Source: JBMOLK01 sp049325575
GTDB taxonomy: Bacteria > Bacillota > Clostridia > Acetivibrionales > Acetivibrionaceae
Direction: 5' to 3'
Assembly: GCA_049325575.1 (NCBI GenBank)
Contig: JBMOLK010000273.1
Coordinates: 1 to 43,861 of the forward strand
DNA length: 43,861 nucleotides
Notes under the pieces: generated by a model
Database searches by the model: none
Seen by the model: only the letters and a program-made list of their open reading frames with translations
Told to the model about the DNA's origin: nothing
Translations under genes and position numbers: made by a program
In this document: positions 25,774-35,900 of the stretch, one piece after another
Layout of the letters: each line of letters opens with the position of its first letter
How positions within the stretch are numbered: position 1 is the stretch's first letter

Positions 25774-26487
25774 ATGTTGAATTTTATAGGAATCGGCAGT
25801 GCTTTTAATACGGAGCTCGGAAATACCAGTGCATATTTGAAAAGTGGGCAGAGCATGCTTCTAATTGATTGTGGAAGTACCGTATTCAACAGACTGAAAA
25901 AGTTTAAATTATTAGATGGTATTACCAATCTTAATATTGTTATCACCCATACACATCCTGATCATATTGGAAGCCTGGGTGAGCTTATATTTTATTCCCA
26001 TTATGTACTAAACCACAAACCAAAGCTTCTCTTCCCGGATAAGTCATTGATTGACACTATTCTTAGGGGTATGGGAGTAAGAAGTGAGTTCTATGATATA
26101 TTGGACACTAATGAAATAGCAGTCAAAGACAATGAATTTGATATGAAAATATCCTTTTTTGGAGTATCTCACGTTGATACGATTCCCTCTTATGGTTTGA
26201 TAATAAACTATAATGGAAGCTGCCTTTATTACAGCGGTGACTCCAACAGTATCAGCAGCTCCATATTGGAAGATTTGGAGCTTGGCAAAATAGATTTGAT
26301 GTACCAGGACACTTGTGGTATTGACTATGAAGGTAATCCCCACTTTTATCTTGGAAGGCTGGCAAAGTGCATTAAGCCTGAATTAAGACATAGGGTTTAT
26401 TGTATGCACTTGGACCAGAAATTTGACAGGGAAGAAGCAAAAAAACTGGGCTTTAATGTTGTTGAAACTGATAAAAATATAGTTTAG
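25774..26487 (+). CDS. Metallo-beta-lactamase-fold hydrolase (RNase Z-like branch)
   Basis: 237 residues. The metal-binding HxHxDH motif is present as THTHPDHIGSL (about 69-79), with later ligands in FGVSHVD and YYSGDSN. The start of the fold (NFIGIGSAFNTELGNTSAYL) resembles the RNase Z / phosphodiesterase branch of the superfamily. Substrate unknown: cyclic nucleotide, tRNA 3' end, or small molecule are all possible. ATG with GAGG eight bases upstream; single-gene unit with its own promoter and terminator. Confidence 0.82.
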   Translation: MLNFIGIGSAFNTELGNTSAYLKSGQSMLLIDCGSTVFNRLKKFKLLDGITNLNIVITHTHPDHIGSLGELIFYSHYVLNHKPKLLFPDKSLIDTILRGMGVRSEFYDILDTNEIAVKDNEFDMKISFFGVSHVDTIPSYGLIINYNGSCLYYSGDSNSISSSILEDLELGKIDLMYQDTCGIDYEGNPHFYLGRLAKCIKPELRHRVYCMHLDQKFDREEAKKLGFNVVETDKNIV

Positions 26488-26503
26488 TTTGGAGACAGGT
26501 AAC

Positions 26504-26547
26504 AAAACACCACGTATCGATAAACTCAAATACGTGGTGTTTTTCTA
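26504..26547. terminator. Bidirectional terminator between MBL-fold gene and spo0A
   Basis: AAAACACCACGTAT (26504-26517) pairs with ATACGTGGTGTTTT (26530-26543), with TTTT on the plus-strand side and TTTTGTT on the minus-strand side. It can end both converging transcripts. Confidence 0.85.
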
Positions 26548-26575
26548 ATTGTGTCAGTCTGTCAAACAACAACTT

Positions 26576-27382
26576 TTAATTTGCAATTTTCATTTCCAAT
26601 CTAAGCTTATCTGCTACCATGGCAATAAATTCGGAATTGGTGGGCTTTCCCTTACCAAGGTTTATTGTATATCCAAACAGGGAATCTATTGTATCAACCT
26701 GCCCTCTGCTCCATGCAACTTCTATAGCATGCCTGATTGCCCTTTCAACCCTGCTTGGAGTCGTGTTGTACTCCCTTGCAATTGAAGGATATAATTGCTT
26801 GGTAATAGAGTTTATTACATCAAGATCTTTAACAACCATCATTATTGCATCCCTTAGGTATTGGTATCCCTTAATATGAGCAGGTACACCTATTTCATGC
26901 ATGATGTTTGTTACTTCTGCTTCAAGGTTCTTTGGTTGGGGTGCATGATATGAAGGTCTTATGTCACTTGTGTGCTCAGATCTTATAACATTGGAGTGAG
27001 CAACATTTTTAAGCTGCCTTATTCGAGATACCAGGACATCCATATCAAAAGGCTTTACAACATAGTATTCCGCTCCAAGTGCCAGCGCTCTTTGTGTTAT
27101 CTTATCCTGCCCAACGGCTGATAAAATTATAAATAAAGGCCTTTTACTCATTGCAGTTGACCCGATTTTCTCCAGGACACCCAATCCATCCAAATGTGGC
27201 ATGATAATATCCAGTATGGCTATATCAGGAAGCTTTGTAGTTATAAGGTCATAAGCTTCAATTCCATCCCTTGCAACACCTACCACCTCAATATCATTCT
27301 GGTTATTTAGATATTCATATAAAATATCACCAAACTCCCTATTATCATCAGCTATTACCACTTGAATTTTTTTCGAAGACAA
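26576..27382 (-). CDS. spo0A: Sporulation master regulator Spo0A
   Basis: 268 residues: receiver domain (about 7-125) with acidic pocket ADDN and phospho-acceptor D58 in IAILDIIMPHLDG, a hinge rich in His/Pro (about 130-152), and the C-terminal DNA-binding domain with the Spo0A recognition helix region REYNTTPSRVERAIRHAIEVAWSRG. When phosphorylated it binds 0A boxes and switches on sporulation. The start is TTG with GGGGGAG seven bases upstream. It follows spoIVB as in most endospore formers and has its own promoter with a 0A box. Confidence 0.97.
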   Translation of the reverse strand: MSSKKIQVVIADDNREFGDILYEYLNNQNDIEVVGVARDGIEAYDLITTKLPDIAILDIIMPHLDGLGVLEKIGSTAMSKRPLFIILSAVGQDKITQRALALGAEYYVVKPFDMDVLVSRIRQLKNVAHSNVIRSEHTSDIRPSYHAPQPKNLEAEVTNIMHEIGVPAHIKGYQYLRDAIMMVVKDLDVINSITKQLYPSIAREYNTTPSRVERAIRHAIEVAWSRGQVDTIDSLFGYTINLGKGKPTNSEFIAMVADKLRLEMKIAN

Positions 27383-27434
27383 TTTGACTCCCCCTTAACT
27401 TTTGTAAAAGACTGTCGCAATGATTTATAGGAAT

Positions 27435-27463
27435 ATTATATTGTCTATTCGACAAAATTTCAA
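27435..27463 (-). promoter_or_regulatory. spo0A promoter with a 0A box in the spacer
   Basis: On the minus strand TTGAAA (27458-27463) and TATAAT (27435-27440) are 17 bases apart, a near-perfect sigma-A promoter about 53 bases before the spo0A start. Inside the spacer lies TGTCGAA (27448-27454), a match to the TGNCGAA Spo0A binding consensus. Binding there should affect RNA polymerase directly, giving autoregulation, most simply repression; the sign is inferred. Confidence 0.7.
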
Positions 27464-27651
27464 GATCTTGGATTACATCTTAAAACATTATAGGCTATAA
27501 CTAACATTTTATTTAGTATTTTCTTTAAAAGTATAAGCCTTGAACCCCAGTATTTTTAGTGGGTTACAGACTTTTATCCAAAGCAGCAGAATAAACTATG
27601 ATTCTCAAAATATTCTCGGAAATAAGCGGAATTCCGGGAAATATGCACCCG

Positions 27652-28974
27652 TCAACCGGCATTCTCCAGTCTAATCTGATTTGCAGCTGTCATATTCTTT
27701 ATCATCCACTCGATAAATATTCCATACCCTCTTGTAGGGTCATTTACCAGGACATGTGTTACTGCTCCCACCAGCTTGCCGTCCTGAATTATCGGGCTTC
27801 CCGACATCCCCTGTACTATTCCCCCGGTCTTGTCCAATAATCTTAAGTCTGTTACTTTTATTATCATTCCCTTTAAACCGTTGGTACTATTTTTTGAAAT
27901 TTTCTGAATTTCAATATCATACTCCTCCACCGATTTACCGTCAATGTTGGCAAGTATAGTTGCATGACCTGTTTTCACCTGGCTTCTTAAAGCAATGGGA
28001 TATAATTTCCTCGAAAATTTATTAAAAGCAGCATCATTCAGACTGCCATATATTCCGTATTCAGAGTTCTTATTTATTACTCCAAGCTCATCCCTGTCTT
28101 CTATAAGTATACCTTTAAGTTCGCCGGGATTTCCCCTTGAACCCTTTTTAATAGCCAGTATATTTGACTCTATTATCTCTCCCTTATCTACGGGCATAAG
28201 TGCTCCGGTATCTATATCGGTAATACCGTGCCCCAATGCGCCAAAGCCTTTGCTCTTAGGGTCGTAAAAGGTTAATGTGCCAATACCTGCGGTACTGTCT
28301 CTCACCCACATTCCCACGTGGTATTTTTTATCATCTACTGATATTACAGGCTTCACTTTCGTACTATTAAAACTGTTTCCTCTCTTATACTTTACTAAAA
28401 TGTCACCGCCATTGCTTTTCTCTATTTCTTTGGTCAAATCATATATATTGCTCAGCTTATTCTTATTTACCTCGACAATCAAGTCTCCGGGTTTTATGCC
28501 TGACTCTCTGGCCGGTAAAACCTTCTTTCCATCTATGGTCTCTATATCCGACAGCCCTATAACCAGAACACCGTTTATCCTTATTTTTACCCCAATAGTA
28601 TTACCGCACGCTACTACTTCCTTGTAAGGTACAACATCTACACGCATGGTTTTTAAAGGTATAAGACCGAAAAGTCTCATACTAAGGTTAACTCTACCCA
28701 TTTTCTTAGCCTTAAACATTATGGGGCTGGAAAGCTTATAGTGCCCCTTGCTCACCTTGGTGTCTTCACTCTCGAATATTAATACATCGTTGTTATCAGC
28801 TTCTATATTGACTAGAAATGGACTCTTAAAGTTATAAACATACTCCTGATTCTCAAAAAGTGTTATTTGACTTGGAACTGTAAATATTGCCCTAGCATAT
28901 GTTATTGTCAAAATTACAAAGCAAATCAGCAAAAAAACAATTAGCTTTCTTCTTGTAGGTTTCATGTAATTCAC
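27652..28974 (-). CDS. spoIVB: SpoIVB serine peptidase
   Basis: Forespore-secreted S55 peptidase that triggers pro-sigma-K processing in the mother cell. About 440 residues: N-terminal membrane anchor (about 8-28), a beta-rich region, a PDZ domain (about 125-190: VLPARESGIKPGDLIVEVNKNKLSN), and the peptidase domain with the His of FGALGHGITDIDTG and the Ser of GGIVQGMSGSPIIQDGKLVGAVTHVL. I choose GTG 28974, eight bases after AGGAG; a GTG at 28983 is too close to that site. Position between recN and spo0A is conserved in endospore formers. Confidence 0.93.
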   Translation of the reverse strand: MNYMKPTRRKLIVFLLICFVILTITYARAIFTVPSQITLFENQEYVYNFKSPFLVNIEADNNDVLIFESEDTKVSKGHYKLSSPIMFKAKKMGRVNLSMRLFGLIPLKTMRVDVVPYKEVVACGNTIGVKIRINGVLVIGLSDIETIDGKKVLPARESGIKPGDLIVEVNKNKLSNIYDLTKEIEKSNGGDILVKYKRGNSFNSTKVKPVISVDDKKYHVGMWVRDSTAGIGTLTFYDPKSKGFGALGHGITDIDTGALMPVDKGEIIESNILAIKKGSRGNPGELKGILIEDRDELGVINKNSEYGIYGSLNDAAFNKFSRKLYPIALRSQVKTGHATILANIDGKSVEEYDIEIQKISKNSTNGLKGMIIKVTDLRLLDKTGGIVQGMSGSPIIQDGKLVGAVTHVLVNDPTRGYGIFIEWMIKNMTAANQIRLENAG

Positions 28975-29086
28975 ACAAATCACTCTCCTGCTGCCATATT
29001 TCCTTTAAAGTTGGTTGACTACTTACAAATTGTGCCCATTTTAATCTTAAAAAAACAAAACCCCATCCTTAACACAGATAATAAAT

Positions 29087-29113
29087 GTCACGCTTAACTT
29101 TAATAAGCGTGAC
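29087..29113. other. Inverted repeat in the recN-spoIVB interval
   Basis: GTCACGCTTA (29087-29096) pairs perfectly with TAAGCGTGAC (29104-29113) across 7 bases. It lies about 100 bases upstream of spoIVB in a 355-base gene-free interval. No T-run follows on the minus strand, so a regulatory site or leader structure is as likely as a terminator. Apart from this and the recN terminator I see nothing else in 28984-29338. Confidence 0.4.
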
Positions 29114-29274
29114 CTGCAAATGATAACTAACGCTTCTTTTTCTCGTGGCCTTCTTCTTAGCAAAAAGGCCGGAAGAGGTTATATTAGAAACTATTATAAT
29201 TTTCAAAACACTAATCTTAAGTTAACCGATTATAATCTTATTTATTCACCCAAAAACTGCATCGAAACTTAAAT

Positions 29275-29333
29275 AAAAAGCCAAAAAACAAAGCAGTCGT
29301 CAAGTTGACGACTGCTTTGTTTTTTGGCTTTTT
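29275..29333 (-). terminator. Very long perfect hairpin terminator of recN
   Basis: AAAAAGCCAAAAAACAAAGC begins a 29-base arm (29275-29303) whose reverse complement follows at 29305-29333, giving one 59-base palindrome with a single central base. It starts six bases after the recN stop codon and includes its own T-runs. Much longer than a usual terminator stem. Confidence 0.85.
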
Positions 29334-29338
29334 AAATA

Positions 29339-31051
29339 CTATTCTTTAAATCTTTTAGCAATGCTAAGCATTTCTTCTGCATGCTTTATTGTTATTTCAG
29401 AAATATTTGCACCACCTATTATACGGGCAATCTCATTTTTAACTTCCTTTTCACTAAGTCTTTTTACTTCTGTCTCGGTGTTTCCATTCTTTATTACCTT
29501 TTCAATATAAAAATTATTATCCGCCATACATGCGATCTGTGCCAGATGTGTAACTGAAATCACCTGGTGGTTCTTTGAGATATAGGACAGTTTTTCTCCA
29601 ACCTTCTGTGCTGCCTTGCCGCTTATGCCGATATCAATTTCATCAAATATCAAAGTCGGCATTCTATCAACATTTGCAAGTATCGTCTTTATTGCCAGCA
29701 TTATTCTTGACATTTCCCCGCCTGAAGCTATCTTGGATAAAGGCTTTAAAGGCTCGCCTGCATTTGTGGAAATCAGGAACTCAACCTTATCAAGCCCGTT
29801 ATGGTTATATTTCCTCTCACCTTTTTCTCTTGTATCATCAAACTCTATATTTACTTTAAGCCTTGCGTTTTTCATCTCAAGGTCGTTTAGTTCAGCTCCT
29901 ATCTTTTCCTCAAGCAGCTTCGCAGCTTTAACCCTTTCGCTATTAATATCCTTTGCAATTTTATAAAGCTCTTCATCTTTCTTTTCTATATCTTCCATGA
30001 GTTTATTTATTATTTCTTCATTGTTTATAATTTCGTCAAGCTCATCCTTTGCATTTTTCAAGTACTCCAATATCTCTTCTATAGAATCTCCATATTTCTT
30101 CTTAAGCTTAAAAATCAAGTCAAGTCTTTCTTCAACCTGTTCTAAAAGACCGGGGTTGTATTCCACCTCATCCCTCATACTTCGGATTTCGGTTACTATA
30201 TCATCAAGCTCATATGAAACAGCTTCAAGTCTTTTTGTTATCACTCCATACCTTTCATCAAGCCCGTTAATATCATTTAACTCTCCAATAACCTCATTAA
30301 TTTTATCTAAGGCCGATCTGTCCATCTTGCTTCCCGTACCTAAACACTCATAAGCTCCGGACAGTGTGCCTATTATTTTCTCGGAATTTACAAGAACAGC
30401 TCTCTGCCTTTCAAGATCTGCCTCTTCACCAACCTTTAGCTTTGCTTTTTTTATCTCATCTATTTGAAATTTCAGTAAATCAATTTTCCTCTCTCTTTCG
30501 TTCTTATCTCCTGATAAGCTCTTAAGCTTATTCTTTATCTGTTTGTACTGCTCCAAATGTTTTAAGTACTCTTCCTTTAGCCCTTGAATCCTGATATCAG
30601 CAAAAGAGTCCAGCAGTTCTATGTGACTCTCGGTCCTTAAAAGCGATTGGTTGTCATGCTGTCCATGAACATCAATAAGCCTTTCTCCAATTTGTTTTAA
30701 CATGGAAACTGTCGCAATTTTACCGTTTATTCTGCAGGTATTTTTTCCGGCTGTTGTAAATTCTCTGGATATAATAAGTGTTCCATCCTCTTCAGGTTCT
30801 ATACCAAAGCTTTCGAGCAAATCAGAAAGTCTTTCCTTTTCAACCTGAAAAACAGCTTCAACTACAGCCTTATCTCTGCCTGTCCTTATAAGCTCCTTTG
30901 ACAGTCTTTCCCCCAGGATTGCATTAATTGAGTCAATTATTATAGACTTACCCGCACCGGTCTCACCGGTCAATACATTAAGTCCTTCTCCCAGTTCAAC
31001 AGCAATCTTGTCTATTATGGCTATATTTTGAATTTCCAATTGTTGAAGCAC
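29339..31051 (-). CDS. recN: DNA repair protein RecN
   Basis: SMC-like ATPase for double-strand break repair. 570 residues: N-terminal head with Walker A GETGAGKS, a long coiled-coil middle (about 155-375), and a C-terminal head with the ABC signature SGGEMSRIMLAI and Walker B LIFDEIDIGISG. GTG start with GAGGG seven bases upstream. Order nadK-argR-recN-spoIVB-spo0A is conserved in Firmicutes. Confidence 0.97.
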   Translation of the reverse strand: MLQQLEIQNIAIIDKIAVELGEGLNVLTGETGAGKSIIIDSINAILGERLSKELIRTGRDKAVVEAVFQVEKERLSDLLESFGIEPEEDGTLIISREFTTAGKNTCRINGKIATVSMLKQIGERLIDVHGQHDNQSLLRTESHIELLDSFADIRIQGLKEEYLKHLEQYKQIKNKLKSLSGDKNERERKIDLLKFQIDEIKKAKLKVGEEADLERQRAVLVNSEKIIGTLSGAYECLGTGSKMDRSALDKINEVIGELNDINGLDERYGVITKRLEAVSYELDDIVTEIRSMRDEVEYNPGLLEQVEERLDLIFKLKKKYGDSIEEILEYLKNAKDELDEIINNEEIINKLMEDIEKKDEELYKIAKDINSERVKAAKLLEEKIGAELNDLEMKNARLKVNIEFDDTREKGERKYNHNGLDKVEFLISTNAGEPLKPLSKIASGGEMSRIMLAIKTILANVDRMPTLIFDEIDIGISGKAAQKVGEKLSYISKNHQVISVTHLAQIACMADNNFYIEKVIKNGNTETEVKRLSEKEVKNEIARIIGGANISEITIKHAEEMLSIAKRFKE

Positions 31052-31135
31052 GATAATACCCTCACTTCATAATATAATTTCCATCCTTTGAACTGCTTGC
31101 GGCCACATTTTTCATGTTGGTAAAACATACGTTCC

Positions 31136-31603
31136 TTATCTCTCATCGGAGCTTGTCTTTGCCAATTTGTTAAACTTGTCTACAAGCTCTTCAGCTATCT
31201 TTTCAGCCCTGCAAACTATCATTACTGTATCGTCACCGGCAATAGACCCGACTATTTCAGACCAATTCAATGAATCAATTGCTGAAGCAGAGGCTTGAGC
31301 CATACCCGGAAGAGTCTTTACCACTACAATATTATTGGCATAATCGCTTGAAATATAGGACTCTGAAAATATAGTCATTAACCTGTTCAAAACTACATTC
31401 TCGTTTTTAGAAAAAGGTGCATACTTATAGCGGCCATCCGGAGCCATTACCTTTATAAGCCTTAACTCCTTTATATCCCTTGAAATTGTAGCCTGAGTTA
31501 CATCCATTCCCATATCCTTAAGCTTCTCAGCAATCTCTTCCTGAGTTTCAATTACCTCATTTTCTATTATTTCGAGTATTTTAGCCTGTCTGTTATACTT
31601 CAT
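31136..31603 (-). CDS. argR: Arginine repressor ArgR/AhrC
   Basis: 155-residue arginine-responsive regulator. N-terminal winged helix (about 5-70: QEEIAEKLKDMGMDVTQATISRDIKELRLIKV) and C-terminal hexamerisation / arginine-binding domain with the GSIAGDDTVMIVC motif, whose Asp pair contacts arginine. Length typical. Starts two bases after the nadK stop and 84 bases before recN. Confidence 0.96.
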   Translation of the reverse strand: MKYNRQAKILEIIENEVIETQEEIAEKLKDMGMDVTQATISRDIKELRLIKVMAPDGRYKYAPFSKNENVVLNRLMTIFSESYISSDYANNIVVVKTLPGMAQASASAIDSLNWSEIVGSIAGDDTVMIVCRAEKIAEELVDKFNKLAKTSSDER

Positions 31604-31604
31604 T

Positions 31605-32477
31605 TTACCTTATCTTCTCTCCTCTGTCATAAATTTTTCCTCTTAACACATCAAAAAAGTTTCTTGTATTTAGCCTTATCATTTTGACCGAATGCGAAGA
31701 TTTTTTTGTTATTATGCTGTCTCCTCCCCTTATTTCATAACCATTCTGACCATCAACAGTAACCATGGCATCATGACCATAACCCTCATCAACCACCACT
31801 TTTATTACCCGGTCTCCGGTGGTTACGAAAGATCTTGAGTATAACAGGTGAGGACAAATTGGAGTAGCTATGATAAGGTCAACATCCGGCTCTACGATAG
31901 GCCCACCTGCGGAAAGGGAATATGCAGTTGACCCGGTAGGAGTGGATATTATCAGACCATCTCCAGGATAAAGATCCATAAAAGCGTCATTTATATACGT
32001 CTTAAGATGCAGTATTCTGGATAAAGCCCCTCTGGAAATAACTACATCATTAAGAACTACATCTTCTGCAATAACATTATTATCCCGTAAAATACAAGTT
32101 TCAAGCATCATTCTCTCGTCAATCCTATAGTCGCCTTTAACCAACCGTTTTATAGCGGTATCAATATCATTTTTGTCTACATCAGCCAAAAAGCCAAGGT
32201 TACCCAGATTAACACCCAGAAGCGGTTTATTCTTTCCTAAAAGCATTCTGGCGGCTTTAAGAAAAGTTCCGTCTCCTCCAAGGCAAATAATAATATCAGA
32301 CATTTTGACTATGTTGTTCTCATCAAGGTTCTTATTTTCAGCACCAATGTCCCCTGCAATTTCAGCAGGTACAAGAGCCTCTGCACCGTTACTTCCGATA
32401 CTCTCAAAAAGAACCCTTGTATACTTAAGCCCTTCATCCTTATCTCTGTTTGTTATGATACCGATTTTTAACATCAT
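31605..32477 (-). CDS. nadK: NAD(+) kinase
   Basis: Phosphorylates NAD to NADP in the cytoplasm. 290 residues with the family's GGDG motif (CLGGDGTFLKAARM), NLGNLGFLADVD, the NE/ND-type block VLNDVVISRG, and the GDGLIISTPTGSTAYSLSAGGPI stretch. First gene of the nadK-argR-recN unit. Starts at a double ATG behind AGAGGT. The tlyA-type gene often found upstream in Firmicutes is absent; a divergent signalling gene lies there instead. Confidence 0.96.
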   Translation of the reverse strand: MMLKIGIITNRDKDEGLKYTRVLFESIGSNGAEALVPAEIAGDIGAENKNLDENNIVKMSDIIICLGGDGTFLKAARMLLGKNKPLLGVNLGNLGFLADVDKNDIDTAIKRLVKGDYRIDERMMLETCILRDNNVIAEDVVLNDVVISRGALSRILHLKTYINDAFMDLYPGDGLIISTPTGSTAYSLSAGGPIVEPDVDLIIATPICPHLLYSRSFVTTGDRVIKVVVDEGYGHDAMVTVDGQNGYEIRGGDSIITKKSSHSVKMIRLNTRNFFDVLRGKIYDRGEKIR

Positions 32478-32531
32478 ATACCTCTTAGGTTTATATTCAT
32501 ACTCTAGTAGTATGCTGTACTTTTCATATAT

Positions 32532-32560
32532 ATCATAAAAGATTCCATTAACTTTTTGAA
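32532..32560 (-). promoter_or_regulatory. Candidate promoter of nadK-argR-recN
   Basis: TTCAAA (32555-32560) and TATGAT (32532-32537) on the minus strand, 17 bases apart, lie about 55 bases before nadK. The -35 box is weak. The full 465-base interval 32478-32942 is strongly AT-rich and holds no gene. Confidence 0.33.
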
Positions 32561-32850
32561 AGATTCAACACTTTTAAACGCCTTTTTGCATTAATTATAT
32601 AAAATAAATAATAAAAGTACAACAATAATAATTATGTGGATGCATTTTGTAATTTTTACGAAAAATATGCACCTTAACTCTATTGATGAGTTCTTTCTTA
32701 GTATTGGCATATTTTTTCCAATAATTGATTTCTAATAAGGATTTCTTTTATTCCTTTGGATATGCTATAATATAGTTATAGTATAGTCATAATAAAAGTC
32801 AATACAATAAATTATTCTTTTTATCCTAACAAAAGTGACCCAATACAAAG

Positions 32851-32872
32851 TGTTACAGTGATGTTTGTTACA
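32851..32872 (+). promoter_or_regulatory. Direct repeat upstream of the pseudokinase-cyclase gene
   Basis: TGTTACA occurs at 32851-32857 and again at 32866-32872, 15 bases apart; the second copy runs into a partly palindromic stretch ending TGTAAACA (32877-32884). The pair lies about 70 bases before the start codon. Candidate operator; binding protein unknown. A TATAAT at 32766-32771 may be a -10 box with a poor -35. Confidence 0.3.
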
Positions 32873-32942
32873 TGTATTGTAAACATATTTTGATATGCAT
32901 CAATCATCGTTTGCCATATAATTTCATGAGCGGAGAGTACAT

Positions 32943-35900
32943 ATGGACTTAATAAATAACAGGTATAAAATAATAGCTGCTATAAAAGAAGACTTCAGCA
33001 ATTCACTGTTTCTCGTATCCGACCAAATAAATGAAAATAAAAGAGCAGCTTTGAAAATTATTAATCCGGAACTGGTATCCCCAAAGGCAATCGAATATAT
33101 GAAAAAGGAATTTATAACCCTTTCCACGTTGTCTCACCCAAACCTTATGGAAATATACAGCTTCGGAATTATAAATTCTATAGACGGCAACAATATTACA
33201 ACCAAACAGTATTTTTGTACCTACGAGCACCTAAATGGCAAAAATATATTTAGTGCTGCGGCCGCAATGAGCTTTGATGGGATCATAAGCCTGATCCTTC
33301 AAGTCTGTAATGCCCTTAACTACTTACATAGAAGAGGTTATACATATAGAAATCTTGATATCAAGAATGTTATTGTTACTGAAAATAACAATACACCCTT
33401 AGTAAAGTTAGTCGGAATAGCTGGGAATGAAGAGATTGAGAAGGCTGTCTTAAGACTTAGAAAAATCAGCCACCAGTTTAGAGCTCCGGAGGTTTTAAGA
33501 TATGATAACACTAATAACTTATCAGATCTATATTCTCTAGGCGTACTGATATTTTATCTTATAACAGGGAAAAATCCCAACAGAAATAATTTTTCAAGCG
33601 TATGGAGCCAATATAGAAATTCTGTTTTGAGTAAGAGTACTATTCGAGGTAATATAGATATCCATAGGTTCATAAGCCTTATTGACAAGCTTACCTCAAG
33701 CAACCCTGTGGAACGATACCAGGATGTTTGCGACGTAATAAAAGAAATAGAAGAAATGCGCTGCAAAAAAGGTATCTGTATTGAAAAAAGACCTTTTGAA
33801 AAAATAATAACCAAGACCAAACTTATCGGAAGAGAAGAATATTTAAAGCAACTTAACAGCTGGAAAGATGAGGCTTTAAGAGGTGCTTGCAATCAAAAAA
33901 TCATCTGTTTATCCGGTGAAGCCGGTATCGGAAAGACCAGGTTATTAAACGAGTTCTGCTTCTCTTTGAGCTTTGATAAGGTTAAGGTTTTTAAAGGTAT
34001 CTCCTCTGAAAGTGAAGGAAATACTTACGAACCTGTGCTGCAGATTTTAAAGCAAATTATTAATGTGGTTCCGGCTGAAATACTGGAAAAGTATAAACCT
34101 GAGCTGGTAAAGGTTCTGCCTGATGAGAAAAGTCTTAAAGGCGTCATCCCAAGCCCTGCCCTGCCTGACGATAAGGAAGGATTAAGACTTAAGGTCCGTA
34201 TTGCAAGCCTTATATCAAATGTATTGGAGAAACAGCCTTCTGTAATAATCCTTGACAATGCCCAGTGGACCGATGAAGCCACATTGGAGCTTTTAGACTA
34301 TCTTATCAGCATCAAAAAACAATTTCCGCTCTCCATAATCATTTCTTACCGCAAGGACCAAATGGAAAAAAACAGATTCAGACTTGATTTTATTAATAAA
34401 TGGAAACAAATGGATGTTGTTAATGATGTTACCTTACCCAGTTTTGACTTCGAGGAAACAAGTGAATTCATTAAAAGCCTGCTGGGTATAAAAAATTCGC
34501 CCACTGCTTTTTGCACAGAGATTTTCCGCTATACGGAAGGAAATCCGGGATTTATAATTGATGCCATAACAGCTCTTTTTAAAGAAGAAAAGCTGTATGT
34601 TGATTCCAGCGGTCAATGGAGTACTGATTTTGATGATGACGCCGATTACTCCAGACTTTATATACCCACAAGCATCCATGAAGCTGTCTTAAAACATATA
34701 AAAACACTAAATGAAGATTGCTATACTATTCTTGAGCTTATATCGGTTTTCAATATGCCTGTATCTTTTGAGGTACTTGAGAGATTAGCCTTTGTAAACC
34801 GCCACCGCGTCAAGGACATTCTCATGGAGTTGATTTCGCACCAAATAATTGAACAGAAATTGGCAGACTGGGGATATACTTATGATTTTCATTCAAGAAA
34901 TATAAAAAACGAAGTATATAAAAAGATTGACAGTTTAAGAAAAAAAGACTTTCACAAAAAGTGTGCGTTAGTCCTGGAAGAAATGTATAATAGCGAAGAC
35001 AGAATCAACAAGGATGAACTGATTTACCACTTCACAAAAGCCGGAGAGAAGGAAAAGGCCCTCCAGTTAATAATAGAGTCTGCAGATAAAATGTTAAAGC
35101 TTCATATAAACGCACAGACCATGGCATACCTGAAAAAAGGGCGCCAGATCTCAAGAGAAATATCTTCAGTTAAGGATACCATTAGAATTCTTTTAATGAT
35201 GGGAGAGCTTTATAGAAAAAAAGGTGAAAACAAGAAAGCCTTCGAGTGTTATAATGAAGTTTTAAAATATGCCCAGGAAAGCGATGACAGATTTACCATT
35301 GCCAAAGTAAAAGAAATGATGGGCGCTTTGTATACAAGAAAGAATGACTTTGACAAGGCTCTTGTTATATTGAATGAGTCTTTGGTACTGTCAAAGGAAA
35401 TCGGTTTTGCTGAAGGCTATCTTGAATCGGTGCGCCGGATATGCTGGGTATATATCTTTAAAAGAAAAAACAGTGAAGCTATAGATATGATAAACAGGGT
35501 TTTAGGGGAATATAGTGATGATGCCTACTCATTCTACCATGCTTCGTTATTTAATGTTCTTGGAACCCACTACCTGGAGCTTTCAAACATTAATGAAGCT
35601 TTAAACTGCTACAATAAAAGTATTGAACTGTTTGATAAGAATGGAGAAAATGTAGAAATTGCATATCCCTTAAATAATATTGCTACTGTATTTGCTGAGT
35701 TCTTAAATGATAATACCAAAGCAAGGGAATATTTCGAGAGATCTCTTAAGATAAACATAGCAAACAACCTGGTAGAAGGTATATCCAGCTGCTACGATAA
35801 CCTTGGAGAAACCTGCAGACTGGAAGATAATTATGCACAAGCTCTGGAGTATTATTTCAAATGTGAAGAACTGGCAGGTGAAAGCGAACTCAACGCTCTC

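Noticed and set aside
32943..33770. Active Ser/Thr protein kinase
   Set aside because: The HRD Asp is Asn and the DFG Asp-Phe pair is missing, so an active-kinase label is not supported.
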